NCBI GenBank assembly: GCA_025059235.1 | Contig: JANXCV010000001.1 | Coordinates: forward strand, 143,204 to 207,203 | Source: Candidatus Calescibacterium sp. | GTDB taxonomy: Bacteria; DRYD01 | Direction of reading: 5' to 3' | Length of the DNA stretch: 64,000 bases | In this document: positions 1 to 8,072 of the stretch, piece after piece | Numbering within the stretch: position 1 is the first letter of the stretch | How the letters are laid out: every line of letters begins with the position of its first letter | Notes under the pieces: generated by a model | The model's input: only the letters and a program-made list of their open reading frames with translations | What the model was told of the DNA's origin: nothing | Databases searched by the model: none | Translations under genes and position numbers: made by a program

Positions 1-1296
1 CTGTTTATAGTGATTATACAAATCCATTATATTGTATTTTTTGCTTTCGAGGTAATTTTTTATGAGTTGTATTATTTTTTTGTCTTCGTACTCTAGAAAG
101 TGTTTATTTTTTATTTTTCTGAGGGTGGAAATGATAGAATCAAAGGAGAGTTTTCTGGAGCATATGTAGGGGGGTAAAGATGGGAATTTGTAGCTGATAA
201 AAAAATTAAGTAAAAGATCTTCGTCCTCAATTTCTCTTTGTAAATTTGCTAAAAATTCTTTATCTTTATCATCTAGTATTTCGTAAAATTCTTTAGTTTT
301 CAGGAATTTTACTCCTGATCTGAAATCGTCTTGACTTTTGAGGAAGGAAAGTAACAGTTCCTCTACGGTCTTATATTCTCTATTTTTAAATTTTATCTTC
401 AGTTCTTTTTTTTGGGTGGTTTGGGTTTGAGTTTGAACCTTTTTCCCCTCGAGAAAAGCTTTTACCTGTTCATAACCCCATCTCTGCTCGGGATTACTTA
501 TCAACAGGTTGGACAGTAAATCTTTGAATTCTGGGTCTAAGTCAGAAGGTATATCTACACCCTGAGTAAGAATTTTGTAGGCGATTAAGTTGGGGTCTAT
601 GTTTTCGAAAGGGTTTTTTCCAGTCAGTAACTCCAATAATGTTATTCCCATAGACCAGTAGTCGGTCTTTTCGGATATTATGTTTGTAAATTTTTCTGGA
701 GCTGCATAGGCAGGAGTAAGTTTGAAACTCGTGGCCTTTATATCTATATCCCTTGGCTTGAAACTTGCAATGTTATAGTCACTTATTGCAATTACCAAAG
801 GATTCACAGATCTGATCAGTATATTTGAAGGTTTTATATCATTGTGTATTATCTGATTTGTATGCAAATAGTTTATCCCTTCGTTTAGTTGATAGACAAT
901 AGACCTTATATCTTTGGAATTGAGTTTATTTGTTTTGAAGTAATTACCTAGATCTTCCAGAGGCAGATACTCTTCGATTATGAAGTAAGCTCTATGTTCT
1001 TGGCTATAACCATAATCAAAGATTTTAACTAGATTACTGGGGAAATCAGAATTCCTAGATAAGTCTTTTATTCTTGATATACACTCTAAGCTGAAGGGAG
1101 AGTGAGGGTAAAACACTTTCAAAACATATTTTTTACCCTCGGTATCCTCAACTATGAACAGGACACATTGATTGTTTTCTTTCAGGATTTTGTTTACCTT
1201 ATAATTACCCCATTTGGTTATGTTTTTATAGTCTACTGATATTGGTTTTAATTGGATAGATATGGTTTTATCTGCTATAGTTTTTTCGTTATTCAT
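1..1296 (-). CDS. Ser/Thr protein kinase-like protein, 3' end beyond window
   Basis: The reading frame is open from an ATG at 1296 to the left edge, giving 432 visible codons. The first 290 or so residues have a Hanks-type kinase fold. A VLKVF segment supplies the ATP-binding lysine, HNDIKPSN stands where HRDxKxxN is expected, SDYN replaces DFG, and an APEK motif with a following DYWSMG segment is present. The glycine-rich loop is not recognisable, so ATP binding may be weak and a pseudokinase is possible. The catalytic Asp of HxD and the Asp of DFG are both kept. The C-terminal part is polar and helical, of unknown role. The start overlaps the end of the upstream ABC ATPase gene by 8 bases (ATG and TAA interleaved), so translation is probably coupled. 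Confidence 0.75.
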   Translation of the reverse strand, partial: MNNEKTIADKTISIQLKPISVDYKNITKWGNYKVNKILKENNQCVLFIVEDTEGKKYVLKVFYPHSPFSLECISRIKDLSRNSDFPSNLVKIFDYGYSQEHRAYFIIEEYLPLEDLGNYFKTNKLNSKDIRSIVYQLNEGINYLHTNQIIHNDIKPSNILIRSVNPLVIAISDYNIASFKPRDIDIKATSFKLTPAYAAPEKFTNIISEKTDYWSMGITLLELLTGKNPFENIDPNLIAYKILTQGVDIPSDLDPEFKDLLSNLLISNPEQRWGYEQVKAFLEGKKVQTQTQTTQKKELKIKFKNREYKTVEELLLSFLKSQDDFRSGVKFLKTKEFYEILDDKDKEFLANLQREIEDEDLLLNFFISYKFPSLPPYICSRKLSFDSIISTLRKIKNKHFLEYEDKKIIQLIKNYLESKKYNIMDLYNHYKQ

Positions 1297-1981
1297 AGGT
1301 GTTTTGTGTTATTTTACCGTCTTGGATGAAGATTACCTTATCTGAGAAGGCGGCTATTTTGGGATCATGAGTAGCGAGTATTATCGTTTTTCTGAGTTCT
1401 TTATTTATTTTGTGGAGTAGTTCCATTATTTTTTTGGAATTTTTGGTATCCAGGTTTCCGGTTGGTTCATCAGCAAGTATTATATCTGGGTTGTTTGCTA
1501 GAGCTCTTGCTATTGCTATTCTTTGCATTTGTCCTCCGGAAAATTTTGAGACCAAGTCATTAAATCTATTTTCTTCTATGCCGACTATTTTTAGTAGTTC
1601 TTTGGCTCTGGTTATAGCTTCTCTTTCAGAAAGTTCCCCTAGAAGAATAATAGGTAGACATACATTTTCAAGAGCTGTCATCGAAGGAATAAGGTAATAA
1701 TTTTGAAAAACTAGTCCTACTTTTTTTAGCTTGTATCTTTGTATTTGACTATCGGAAAGGGAATCGATAGGGATGTCATCCCAGTAAACACTTCCTAGGG
1801 AAGGTTTTTCTAGGCCAGATATGATGAATAACAGTGTAGTTTTTCCTGCTCCACTTGGCCCCATTAAAACTATAAAATCACCCTCAAAGATATCTAAATT
1901 AATGTTATTTAGAACCAATATTTTCTCATCTCCGTTCTTGTAGAATTTAGACACGTTTTTCAGTTTTATTTTGGTATTCAT
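1289..1981 (-). CDS. ABC transporter ATP-binding protein, LolD/MacB type
   Basis: A 230-residue ATPase subunit of the LolD/MacB/FtsE family, which drives lipoprotein release or efflux through MacB-like permeases. Walker A GPSGAGKT is at about residue 41, followed by the Q-loop FQNYYLIP, the signature FSGGQMQR, Walker B ending ILADEPTGNLD, and the H-loop THD. The FQN..LIP and EPTGNLD combination is typical of this subfamily. No permease is visible beside it. The gene starts 7 bases after hflX and overlaps the kinase-like gene by 8 bases. The pairing of this ATPase with a kinase-like protein is unusual, and the transported substrate cannot be told. Confidence 0.88.
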   Translation of the reverse strand: MNTKIKLKNVSKFYKNGDEKILVLNNINLDIFEGDFIVLMGPSGAGKTTLLFIISGLEKPSLGSVYWDDIPIDSLSDSQIQRYKLKKVGLVFQNYYLIPSMTALENVCLPIILLGELSEREAITRAKELLKIVGIEENRFNDLVSKFSGGQMQRIAIARALANNPDIILADEPTGNLDTKNSKKIMELLHKINKELRKTIILATHDPKIAAFSDKVIFIQDGKITQNTYE

Positions 1982-1988
1982 AGGTTTA

Positions 1989-3074
1989 TCAACCTATACT
2001 ATTCAATTTATCCTTGATTGCCTGTTTTAAGGAATCTATATTTATTTTTTCTTTTGCTGATATGAATAAGAAGTCTGGGTATTTTTGTTGAATTTTTTGG
2101 AGGTATTCTGTGTGAACTTTGTCGATTTTGTTGAAAACCTTTATTTGTGGTATGAAGGATGCTCCTATTTCGTCGAGTAGACGTTGGGTTTCATTTATGT
2201 GAATATTGAAGTTTACGTTTGAGATATCAAAGATGAGTATATGAAGGTCGCTATATATGAGTTCTTCAAAAGTAGCTTTAAAGGCGTTTAGGAGTTCTTT
2301 GGGTAGATCTCTTACAAATCCAACCGTGTCAGTGAGTAGAATTTTGATATTTTGGTCTATATAAGCCAGTTCTGTTTTGGGGTCTAAGGTAGTGAATGCT
2401 CTGCTATCTACCATGACATTGGATTTTGTTAACAGGTTGAATAATGTTGATTTACCGGCGTTGGTATAGCCCACTATTGAGACCAGTGGGTAATTGGACT
2501 TTATTCTATTTTTTCTTTGGATGGTTCTGTTTTTTTCGACTTCCTTGATTTTGTTTTTAATGTAGTTAATTCTTTTTAGAATTTTTCTTTTTTCTATGGT
2601 TAATTTTTTTTCGCCTGGTCCGCGTGTTCCGATACCTCCACCTAGCCGTGAGAGCATCCTACCGTAACCAACTATTCGAGGAAGAAGGTAGTTAAGTTGT
2701 GCCAATTCTACTTGGAGTTTACCTTCTATACTTCTTGCTCTTTGGGCAAAAATGTCTAATATCAAACCTACCCTGTCTATGACTTTATAATTTTCGAATT
2801 CTCGTTCTAGGTTTTTGAATTGAGTTGGAGTAAGATGGTTCAGAAAGACTATCATGTTTGCTTCCAGATGATCAGCTAGATTCTTGATTTCATCTATTTT
2901 ACCTTTACCTATGAGGGTTGAGGGATTAAAGTTATGAGATTTTTGGATTACAGTGAATTTGAGTTCTGCACCGGCAAAGCTTAACAAGCTCTTAAGTTCT
3001 TCAAGACTATCATCGAAATACTCATAATTCTGCTTATTCTTTACTGCTACTATTATGGCTTTATCCCCTGACAT
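1989..3074 (-). CDS. hflX: GTPase HflX
   Basis: HflX is a ribosome-associated GTPase of the Obg/HflX superfamily that splits stalled or heat-damaged ribosomes. The 361 residues are close to the shorter bacterial forms. The N-terminal HflX domain has the family segment GKGKIDEI near residue 57, a Gly-rich linker (GGGIGTRGPGEKKL) follows, and then the G domain with G1 GYTNAGKS near residue 203, G3 DTVGF and the NKID-type G4 (VFNKIDKV). The GTG or ATG start overlaps the end of the thiamine pyrophosphokinase gene by 14 bases. The gene is part of the minus-strand run that ends in the ABC ATPase and kinase. Confidence 0.95.
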   Translation of the reverse strand: MSGDKAIIVAVKNKQNYEYFDDSLEELKSLLSFAGAELKFTVIQKSHNFNPSTLIGKGKIDEIKNLADHLEANMIVFLNHLTPTQFKNLEREFENYKVIDRVGLILDIFAQRARSIEGKLQVELAQLNYLLPRIVGYGRMLSRLGGGIGTRGPGEKKLTIEKRKILKRINYIKNKIKEVEKNRTIQRKNRIKSNYPLVSIVGYTNAGKSTLFNLLTKSNVMVDSRAFTTLDPKTELAYIDQNIKILLTDTVGFVRDLPKELLNAFKATFEELIYSDLHILIFDISNVNFNIHINETQRLLDEIGASFIPQIKVFNKIDKVHTEYLQKIQQKYPDFLFISAKEKINIDSLKQAIKDKLNSIG

Positions 3075-3702
3075 TTATATTCCCTAGCTTCAAATAGTTC
3101 CTATAGATTATCACTATAATTAATCCTTTTCGACAGTTTATGCTGTTATTCCGGTTTATGGAGTAGTTTGATATTCCGAGTGAAGATAGGAAGGGTATTT
3201 GAAAAATTCCGCTATATTTAAATCCGTGAATTTCGACAGTAGAAAAGCCGCAATCTATTGACAGAATAGAGGTTTTTGTATTTTCTTCGATATTATGAAT
3301 AGAGGTATTTGGATGAAGAAGATAGATGGTTTGATTTGATGTTATTATTGAGGGTGGGTAATTTTTTATACGTGATAGAGAGTAGAGGTTGGCAAGAGTA
3401 TGGTCTATTCTGTTACCTATTGCTCCAAAACAGAAGAGCTTAAAATTTTGAAAATTTTCCAAGATATAATCTATAGCCAAGTCGAAATCATTTTTATCCT
3501 TATCTTTAGGGAACTTAACAATTTTTGAGTTTATTTTTTTTCTTAGTGAGTCGTTATCACCTATTATTATGTTGGGATGGACTTTATTCTTTAGGCTCTT
3601 ATTTGCTCCACCGTTGACAGCAATAACAAGCGATGGGTTTAGGAATTGGTATAATTCTTTTAGGTTTGATACTTTTCCGTTAGCTACTAGAAAAATAATC
3701 AC
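3061..3702 (-). CDS. thiN: thiamine pyrophosphokinase
   Basis: This enzyme transfers pyrophosphate from ATP to thiamine to make thiamine diphosphate. The 213-residue length fits the bacterial family. Visible motifs are an N-terminal nucleotide-binding segment (AVNGGANKSL), the metal site IGDNDSL, the segment DFDLAIDYI (usually TDxxxAL in the family, here with Asn before Asp), and GAIGNRIDHTLANL, the conserved GxRxDHxLaN motif that contacts thiamine in the dimer. The start codon is a GTG that abuts the TAG stop of the fliG-like gene. No other thiamine gene is nearby and no TPP riboswitch was seen, so salvage of thiamine is the likely role. Confidence 0.9.
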   Translation of the reverse strand: MIIFLVANGKVSNLKELYQFLNPSLVIAVNGGANKSLKNKVHPNIIIGDNDSLRKKINSKIVKFPKDKDKNDFDLAIDYILENFQNFKLFCFGAIGNRIDHTLANLYSLSRIKNYPPSIITSNQTIYLLHPNTSIHNIEENTKTSILSIDCGFSTVEIHGFKYSGIFQIPFLSSLGISNYSINRNNSINCRKGLIIVIIYRNYLKLGNINVRG

Positions 3703-4686
3703 CTATACTATTTTTACTTTTCCTATAGTGACTAATCCTTTTACTTTGAACAATATATCTCTTTGTGCTTTGATTATGTCTTCTTTTGATACTGTTGCTG
3801 TTTCGAGATCTTTCTTTATTACCTTTGCTTGTACTTGAGGCATGAGGGAAAGTATTTTATCTGCTATTTCTGGGGAGACTCCCTTTAGGGCATTAACCCA
3901 ATCATTCTTATTAGTAAGCTTTAGTAAATGTTCCATATCTTGTTGTTTAAGTAGAGATATATCTGCAAAGTCTATTTTTTTGTTGGATATTACTATTGAT
4001 GCTGTTGCGACGGTTTGCTTTGCTTGTTGTTCTGTAGGGGATGTGGTGGTTTGTTGAATTTGGGAAAAGCTGGATTCGCCTACAGGGGGTATATCTATTT
4101 CTTCTAGTTCTTGTCTTATGAATTTAGCTACTACCTCTATTACTCTGTTATCGGGTTTTCTTATACCGATCATATATTTGCTTATTTCTGTTTGTTGTGA
4201 GGTAGGGAATACGGAAAGTATTCTTTGGGAAACAGCAGGAGATAATTGAGAAAGTATGAAGGCTATAGTACTATTACTTTCGTTTTTTAGTACCCAATAG
4301 ACTTTTTTGGGGTTAACAGCTGCTAGGAAATCTAGTGGTTTTGATAGTTTAGTGGTAGATAGTGTGGGGTTTTGTTGGATGGGTTGCTTACCAAGTAGCT
4401 TGTCTAGATTTTGGGAGATGGATATTGGTTCCTCTTTCTTTTGTTCTTCTTGAGCTGGAGTTTCTTGTTTAGGGAAAGAGATGGTCTGTCGATTTTTTTG
4501 AAGGAATTCATTTAAGACCTGTTGTTTTATGTTATCTGGTATGTTTCTAACTTTAGGGAACTCTGCGTTTATTGCTCTTCTTTCTTCGGGACTAAAACTC
4601 ATAAGAATAGAATTGGAGATTTCTGGCGGTAGAGAAGTCAGGATTATAGCTGTCTTTTGTCTAGGAGTAAGTTCGTTTATGTCCAT
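3703..4686 (-). CDS. fliG: FliG-like flagellar motor switch protein
   Basis: FliG forms the rotor ring on the MS ring and carries the charged helix that interacts with the stator. The 327 residues show the three-part FliG layout. The N-terminal domain begins LTPRQKTAIILTSL, the middle domain contains TIAFILSQLSP (family: QTIALILSQLxP), and the C-terminal domain reads DISLL..QDMEHLL...NALKGVSPEIADKIL. A Gln/Glu-rich linker of about 40 residues joins the N-terminal and middle parts. Several charged residues of the torque helix are changed (see findings), and the EHPQ motif is replaced by NESN. A good AAGGAG Shine-Dalgarno lies 7 bases before the ATG. No other flagellar gene adjoins it; fliHIJ lie 45 kb away. 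Confidence 0.82.
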   Translation of the reverse strand: MDINELTPRQKTAIILTSLPPEISNSILMSFSPEERRAINAEFPKVRNIPDNIKQQVLNEFLQKNRQTISFPKQETPAQEEQKKEEPISISQNLDKLLGKQPIQQNPTLSTTKLSKPLDFLAAVNPKKVYWVLKNESNSTIAFILSQLSPAVSQRILSVFPTSQQTEISKYMIGIRKPDNRVIEVVAKFIRQELEEIDIPPVGESSFSQIQQTTTSPTEQQAKQTVATASIVISNKKIDFADISLLKQQDMEHLLKLTNKNDWVNALKGVSPEIADKILSLMPQVQAKVIKKDLETATVSKEDIIKAQRDILFKVKGLVTIGKVKIV

Positions 4687-5032
4687 ATATTTTCTCCTTG
4701 ATTTGCTTTATTTTATTTATTAACTCTTGGTTGGTTTTAGTTTTTGTACTAGAAATTGGCTCGGGGTTATTGATTATTTTTATCCTTTGAATTTTAGTGT
4801 CCAGTTTAACCTGAGAAAATATGTCGTTTATATATTCTATGACTTTTTCTTTGTTTGAGTTGAGAGTATTGAAGGTTAAGTAATCTTTCGTTGATAGGAC
4901 TATTAGATCGCCTTCTGTTTTCTTTATTCTTACCTTGCTAAATAGTTTGTTTTTTTTGAGCAGTAGAATTGCTTGGAATATTGCGGGGTATTTTTTTACT
5001 ATTTTTTTTATTGTGCTCTTTATTTCCTCCAT
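4661..5032 (-). CDS. small protein, possibly DUF721/DciA-like
   Basis: A 123-residue basic protein. The first 75 residues hold a short helix followed by alternating segments (GDLIVLSTKDYLTFNTL, EKVIEYINDIF, KIQRIKII) that resemble the KH-like DUF721/DciA fold of replicative-helicase loaders. The similarity is weak and judged by eye only. The C-terminal 35 residues are a Lys/Thr/Asn-rich tail. The gene overlaps the start of the fliG-like gene by 26 bases, so it is very likely translated, and it follows a small Cys-containing protein at a 14-base gap. Confidence 0.55.
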   Translation of the reverse strand: MEEIKSTIKKIVKKYPAIFQAILLLKKNKLFSKVRIKKTEGDLIVLSTKDYLTFNTLNSNKEKVIEYINDIFSQVKLDTKIQRIKIINNPEPISSTKTKTNQELINKIKQIKEKIYGHKRTYS

Positions 5033-5046
5033 TGTTATATTTTTAA

Positions 5047-5400
5047 TTATTTTTTTGGATTTCCTTGTTGTTTTCTTAGTTTTAATATTTTTTTGAATTC
5101 TTTTTGTCCGACGTATTCTCTGTAAAATTCGTCATTAAAGTTTTTATCAAATGGATCGGGGAAGAACTTACTTATACCACTGTATTTACATTTTATGTTG
5201 TTTTGATAACATTCCAGCATATTGGAACAAAATAGTTCACTGTTTTGAGAGTAGTCGTATATGCTTTTGTAGTCTAAGTATTCGATCATTACTGTTACTT
5301 TTTTTTGAAGTATTTTGCAGGTTAGTTCTTTAGCTTCTAGGGCTCTTTTTCTGTGTTCGACTTTATTAAATGTTCTTTTTACTTTCTGAAAATCTTCCAC
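5047..5400 (-). CDS. conserved small protein with clustered cysteines
   Basis: An unrecognised 117-residue cytoplasmic-looking protein and the first gene of the minus-strand run. The N-terminal 50 residues are Lys/Glu-rich and probably helical. A central block holds cysteines in the order CSNMLECYQNN then CKYSGIS, followed by an aromatic FFPDPFD segment. The close Cys spacing suggests a metal site or a disulfide, but no family was recognised. The start is a GTG, and a TATAAT-like sequence lies so close upstream that it cannot serve as its promoter. The gene diverges from the pseudopilin genes across a 185-base AT-rich intergenic stretch. Confidence 0.6.
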   Translation of the reverse strand: MEDFQKVKRTFNKVEHRKRALEAKELTCKILQKKVTVMIEYLDYKSIYDYSQNSELFCSNMLECYQNNIKCKYSGISKFFPDPFDKNFNDEFYREYVGQKEFKKILKLRKQQGNPKK

Positions 5401-5585
5401 ATTATAAATATTTAACGGGATGAAATAGAGAACCTTTATAAAAAAACTAACTCCTTTCGTTTTGTAAAAAATGTTTTAAAAAAGTTAAAATTCATTTGAT
5501 AAAATTTTAAAAAATTGTTAAGGATTTTTTATGATCCTTGAGTAATAGAATAAGTAGGGACTAGATTTTTGAAGAGGTGATGAGA

Positions 5586-6071
5586 TTGAAAAATAGAGAG
5601 AAAGGGTTAAGTATCCTGGAGCTCGCTATATCGGTAGCTCTAATAGCTCTAATAATCATATTCATTTTAGGTATGTACTCTAACTTTTTTACAAGCGGGG
5701 TAAAGTTAAATGATGAAACCATAGCAAATTTTCTGGGGCAATCTTATATCAATCTATACAGTGTATATGCCAACAGTGATAATGAGAATCTAAGGATGCA
5801 GGTAAGACGTCTGGTAGAGATATCGAATCCAAAAACTCAGACTTATGGTGCTCAGTATGGAATACTCTCTTCGAGATTTGTAGGGAAGAAAAACTTTATC
5901 GTCGAAGTTGCCGGGAGAATGATTTACCAAGGAGATATATCGGATAAGGTATTAATCATAGTGGGAGTATACTGGTTTACAGAGAGGGTTCAAAACCGTA
6001 AAGGGTCATTAATCCGGGGGTATGGTAGAACGGGAATAACCCTTAGAAAAGTTCTAAACCTTCCAAAATAG
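5586..6071 (+). CDS. type IV pilin-like/pseudopilin protein
   Basis: A minor pilin or pseudopilin of a type IV pilus or type II secretion system. A short basic leader (KNREKG) precedes the prepilin peptidase site G/LSILE with the conserved Glu5, then a single hydrophobic helix of about 22 residues and a small periplasmic domain of about 110 residues. The start is decided by the strong Shine-Dalgarno GAGGTGA at 5574-5580. A TTG at 5586 lies 5 bases after it, whereas the GTG at 5577 and ATG at 5580 fall inside it. Other genes here use the same AAGGTGAT signal a few bases before the start. The gene is followed 16 bases later by a second pseudopilin. Confidence 0.82.
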   Translation: MKNREKGLSILELAISVALIALIIIFILGMYSNFFTSGVKLNDETIANFLGQSYINLYSVYANSDNENLRMQVRRLVEISNPKTQTYGAQYGILSSRFVGKKNFIVEVAGRMIYQGDISDKVLIIVGVYWFTERVQNRKGSLIRGYGRTGITLRKVLNLPK

Positions 6072-6087
6072 TGGGAGGGATAAGTAA

Positions 6088-6738
6088 ATGAAGAAAAATA
6101 AAAGAGGAATGACACTAGTAGAAGTACTATTTGCAACATCTATATTTTCTTTTGTAGCATTAATTCTATTTTTCTTGTTCAAATTGGGACAAGCGTATTG
6201 GTCAAGGGGAATGGCTTACAATCTCATCCAAAACGAAATGAAAAAAACCTCATCCCTACTGGAAAAATACCTCAAACAAACAGATGTCAGATATGTTCAA
6301 TCATTCTCAAATCTTGAAATACCTAGAAGATCTGCACTCTTATTTCCTGTACAAGATGAAGAAGGAAATATTGAATACTTAGCGTTCATAGCTACAAGCG
6401 ATCAAGTATTACCAGATAGGAGCGGATTTCTGTATTTCGTCACTTTCAGAACTAGAGAAACTACTCCAAGAATGGACATCAATCTTACCATCGGAGGAAG
6501 CAATATAAACTCGATTACAAGACAAAATATAAATTCTATAACGCTTAGTCGAAATATTACCCATACTAGATCGATAGTTCTTCTATCAAATAATATTTCG
6601 GTTTTTGATGCAAGAGTTAACTTATCTGCTCGGACAGTGACGATAAAAATGATTTTCGCTAAGAGGGTTGTAGGGGAGAATAACTTACAGAGTGTTGGTG
6701 CTTCGATGTTCGTAACAACAATGAATAACTTCAATTAA
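6088..6738 (+). CDS. pseudopilin, PulJ/GspJ-like
   Basis: A second pilin-like protein of 216 residues. The leader MKKNKRG ends at the cleavage site G/MTLVE, with Glu5 present and a hydrophobic N-terminal helix following. The size and the LVEVLFATSIFSF start resemble the minor pseudopilins of the GspJ/PilW class, which cap the pilus tip. GGGAGGG lies upstream of the ATG. It is presumably co-transcribed with the preceding pilin. No assembly ATPase, platform protein or secretin is adjacent; PilT is 22 kb away. Confidence 0.82.
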   Translation: MKKNKRGMTLVEVLFATSIFSFVALILFFLFKLGQAYWSRGMAYNLIQNEMKKTSSLLEKYLKQTDVRYVQSFSNLEIPRRSALLFPVQDEEGNIEYLAFIATSDQVLPDRSGFLYFVTFRTRETTPRMDINLTIGGSNINSITRQNINSITLSRNITHTRSIVLLSNNISVFDARVNLSARTVTIKMIFAKRVVGENNLQSVGASMFVTTMNNFN

Positions 6739-6777
6739 GAGGAATACTTTTATCGTCTGTCAAAAATTCAAACTAAG

Positions 6778-7368
6778 ATGTTTGATTTACATAACTTGGG
6801 ATTTAGATATAGGGCACTTTTTCCCATTCCATTGGCAATCATAGTCATTGTTCTAGCAAATCCGACCTTCAGCTCTTTGATGATTGGAAGTTCGCTGATT
6901 GTATTGGGGATTATTCTAAGGGTAATCTGTTTAGGGTATTTGGGTGTAAAAAGTAGGGATGAAGTACCAAATATAGCCAATCTTGTTACTGCAGGTCCTT
7001 ACAAATACACAAGAAACCCCGTTTATATAGCTAATACCTTAATAGCTTCTGGGTTAGCAATTTTTGCTTTGGGAGGATATGGATTAGTAATATCTATCAT
7101 GAGCACGCTTATAGTTGCTATACTTTATATTTCATTCTATAATTTTTTTGTCATACCGGCTGAAGAGAAATTTTTAGAAGAGAAATTTGGGCAGGATTAT
7201 CTGAACTATAAAAAACAAGTTCCAAGGTGGCTAATAAACTTCAAGGATATCCCCTCAAGAGGTAGGTTCAGAATATTGCCGGTACTGAGAACCGAATATT
7301 GGACATGGATAGTGATAATAGGTATCTATACCATAATTCTTGTGAAAGGAAGGTTGGTAAAATTATGA
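6778..7368 (+). CDS. membrane methyltransferase, PEMT/ICMT family
   Basis: A 196-residue integral membrane protein of the isoprenylcysteine carboxyl methyltransferase/phospholipid methyltransferase group. Four or five hydrophobic segments are visible. The SAM-binding signature reads GPYKYTRNPVY, followed by a further membrane segment and the conserved C-terminal EEKFLEEKFG..YLNYKKQVPRW, all typical of the family. The acceptor in bacteria is usually unknown and may be a lipid. A last TM segment of about 20 residues after residue 168 is slightly unusual. The stop overlaps the start of the next gene (ATGA), so the two are coupled. Confidence 0.85.
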   Translation: MFDLHNLGFRYRALFPIPLAIIVIVLANPTFSSLMIGSSLIVLGIILRVICLGYLGVKSRDEVPNIANLVTAGPYKYTRNPVYIANTLIASGLAIFALGGYGLVISIMSTLIVAILYISFYNFFVIPAEEKFLEEKFGQDYLNYKKQVPRWLINFKDIPSRGRFRILPVLRTEYWTWIVIIGIYTIILVKGRLVKL

Positions 7369-8054
7369 GATTAGCTTACCTAGGACATTCTTCTATCCTG
7401 ATAATAACGAGCAAGGGCTCTAAGATAATCATAGACCCATATAACCTTAAAGTTAATAGAAAGTTTCCTAAAGTAGAGTCGGATATAGTTTTGATATCTC
7501 ATGAACATCCTGACCACAATGGGGCTCTACTGGTAAAAGGTAGTCCAAAGATCTTAAGAAGAACATCTAACTTTCTATCATCGTTTGAGATCAAAACATC
7601 TAAAAACGAAGTAATAGAGTTTTTAGCTGTACCAAGCTTTCATGATGGTTTTGAAGGTAAAAAACTAGGGCCGAATACAATATGGGTGTTCACCGTGGAT
7701 GGTATAAAAGTGGCACATTGTGGAGATCTTGGACATACGCTAAAAGAAAATCAGATAAAGGAAATTGGAATTGTTGATGTTCTGATAGCTCCGATAGGAG
7801 GGGGAGATTATACGATAGGTCCCAAAGAATTCCTAGTGGTTATGGAACAACTTAAATCCATGATATCTATACCAATCCATTATAAAACCTCATATACACC
7901 TTGGATAAAAGTATCAGTAGATGAAATAAGATACCCAGGTATACAAACATTTGATGATTATGTGATCTATATTCAATCATTACCTGAGTTACCCAAGGTA
8001 TTTGTCTTTCCTGAGGAAGTATGGCAAAAAATACCCGAAGAAATAAATATCTAA
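7365..8054 (+). CDS. metallo-beta-lactamase-fold hydrolase
   Basis: A 229-residue MBL-fold protein of the UlaG/UPF0173-like type. It starts MRLAYLGHSSILI, has the metal motif SHEHPDHNG (HxHxDH variant) near residue 46, VPSFHDG for the third His ligand, HCGDLGH for the bridging Asp, and a final IPIHYKT His. These would bind two metals, commonly Zn or Mn. The ATG at 7365 overlaps the stop of the preceding gene by 4 bases and was chosen over an upstream in-frame ATG at 7299 that lies deep inside that gene. The substrate is not known. Confidence 0.88.
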   Translation: MRLAYLGHSSILIITSKGSKIIIDPYNLKVNRKFPKVESDIVLISHEHPDHNGALLVKGSPKILRRTSNFLSSFEIKTSKNEVIEFLAVPSFHDGFEGKKLGPNTIWVFTVDGIKVAHCGDLGHTLKENQIKEIGIVDVLIAPIGGGDYTIGPKEFLVVMEQLKSMISIPIHYKTSYTPWIKVSVDEIRYPGIQTFDDYVIYIQSLPELPKVFVFPEEVWQKIPEEINI

Positions 8055-8072
8055 ACACTGATATTAGTTTTA

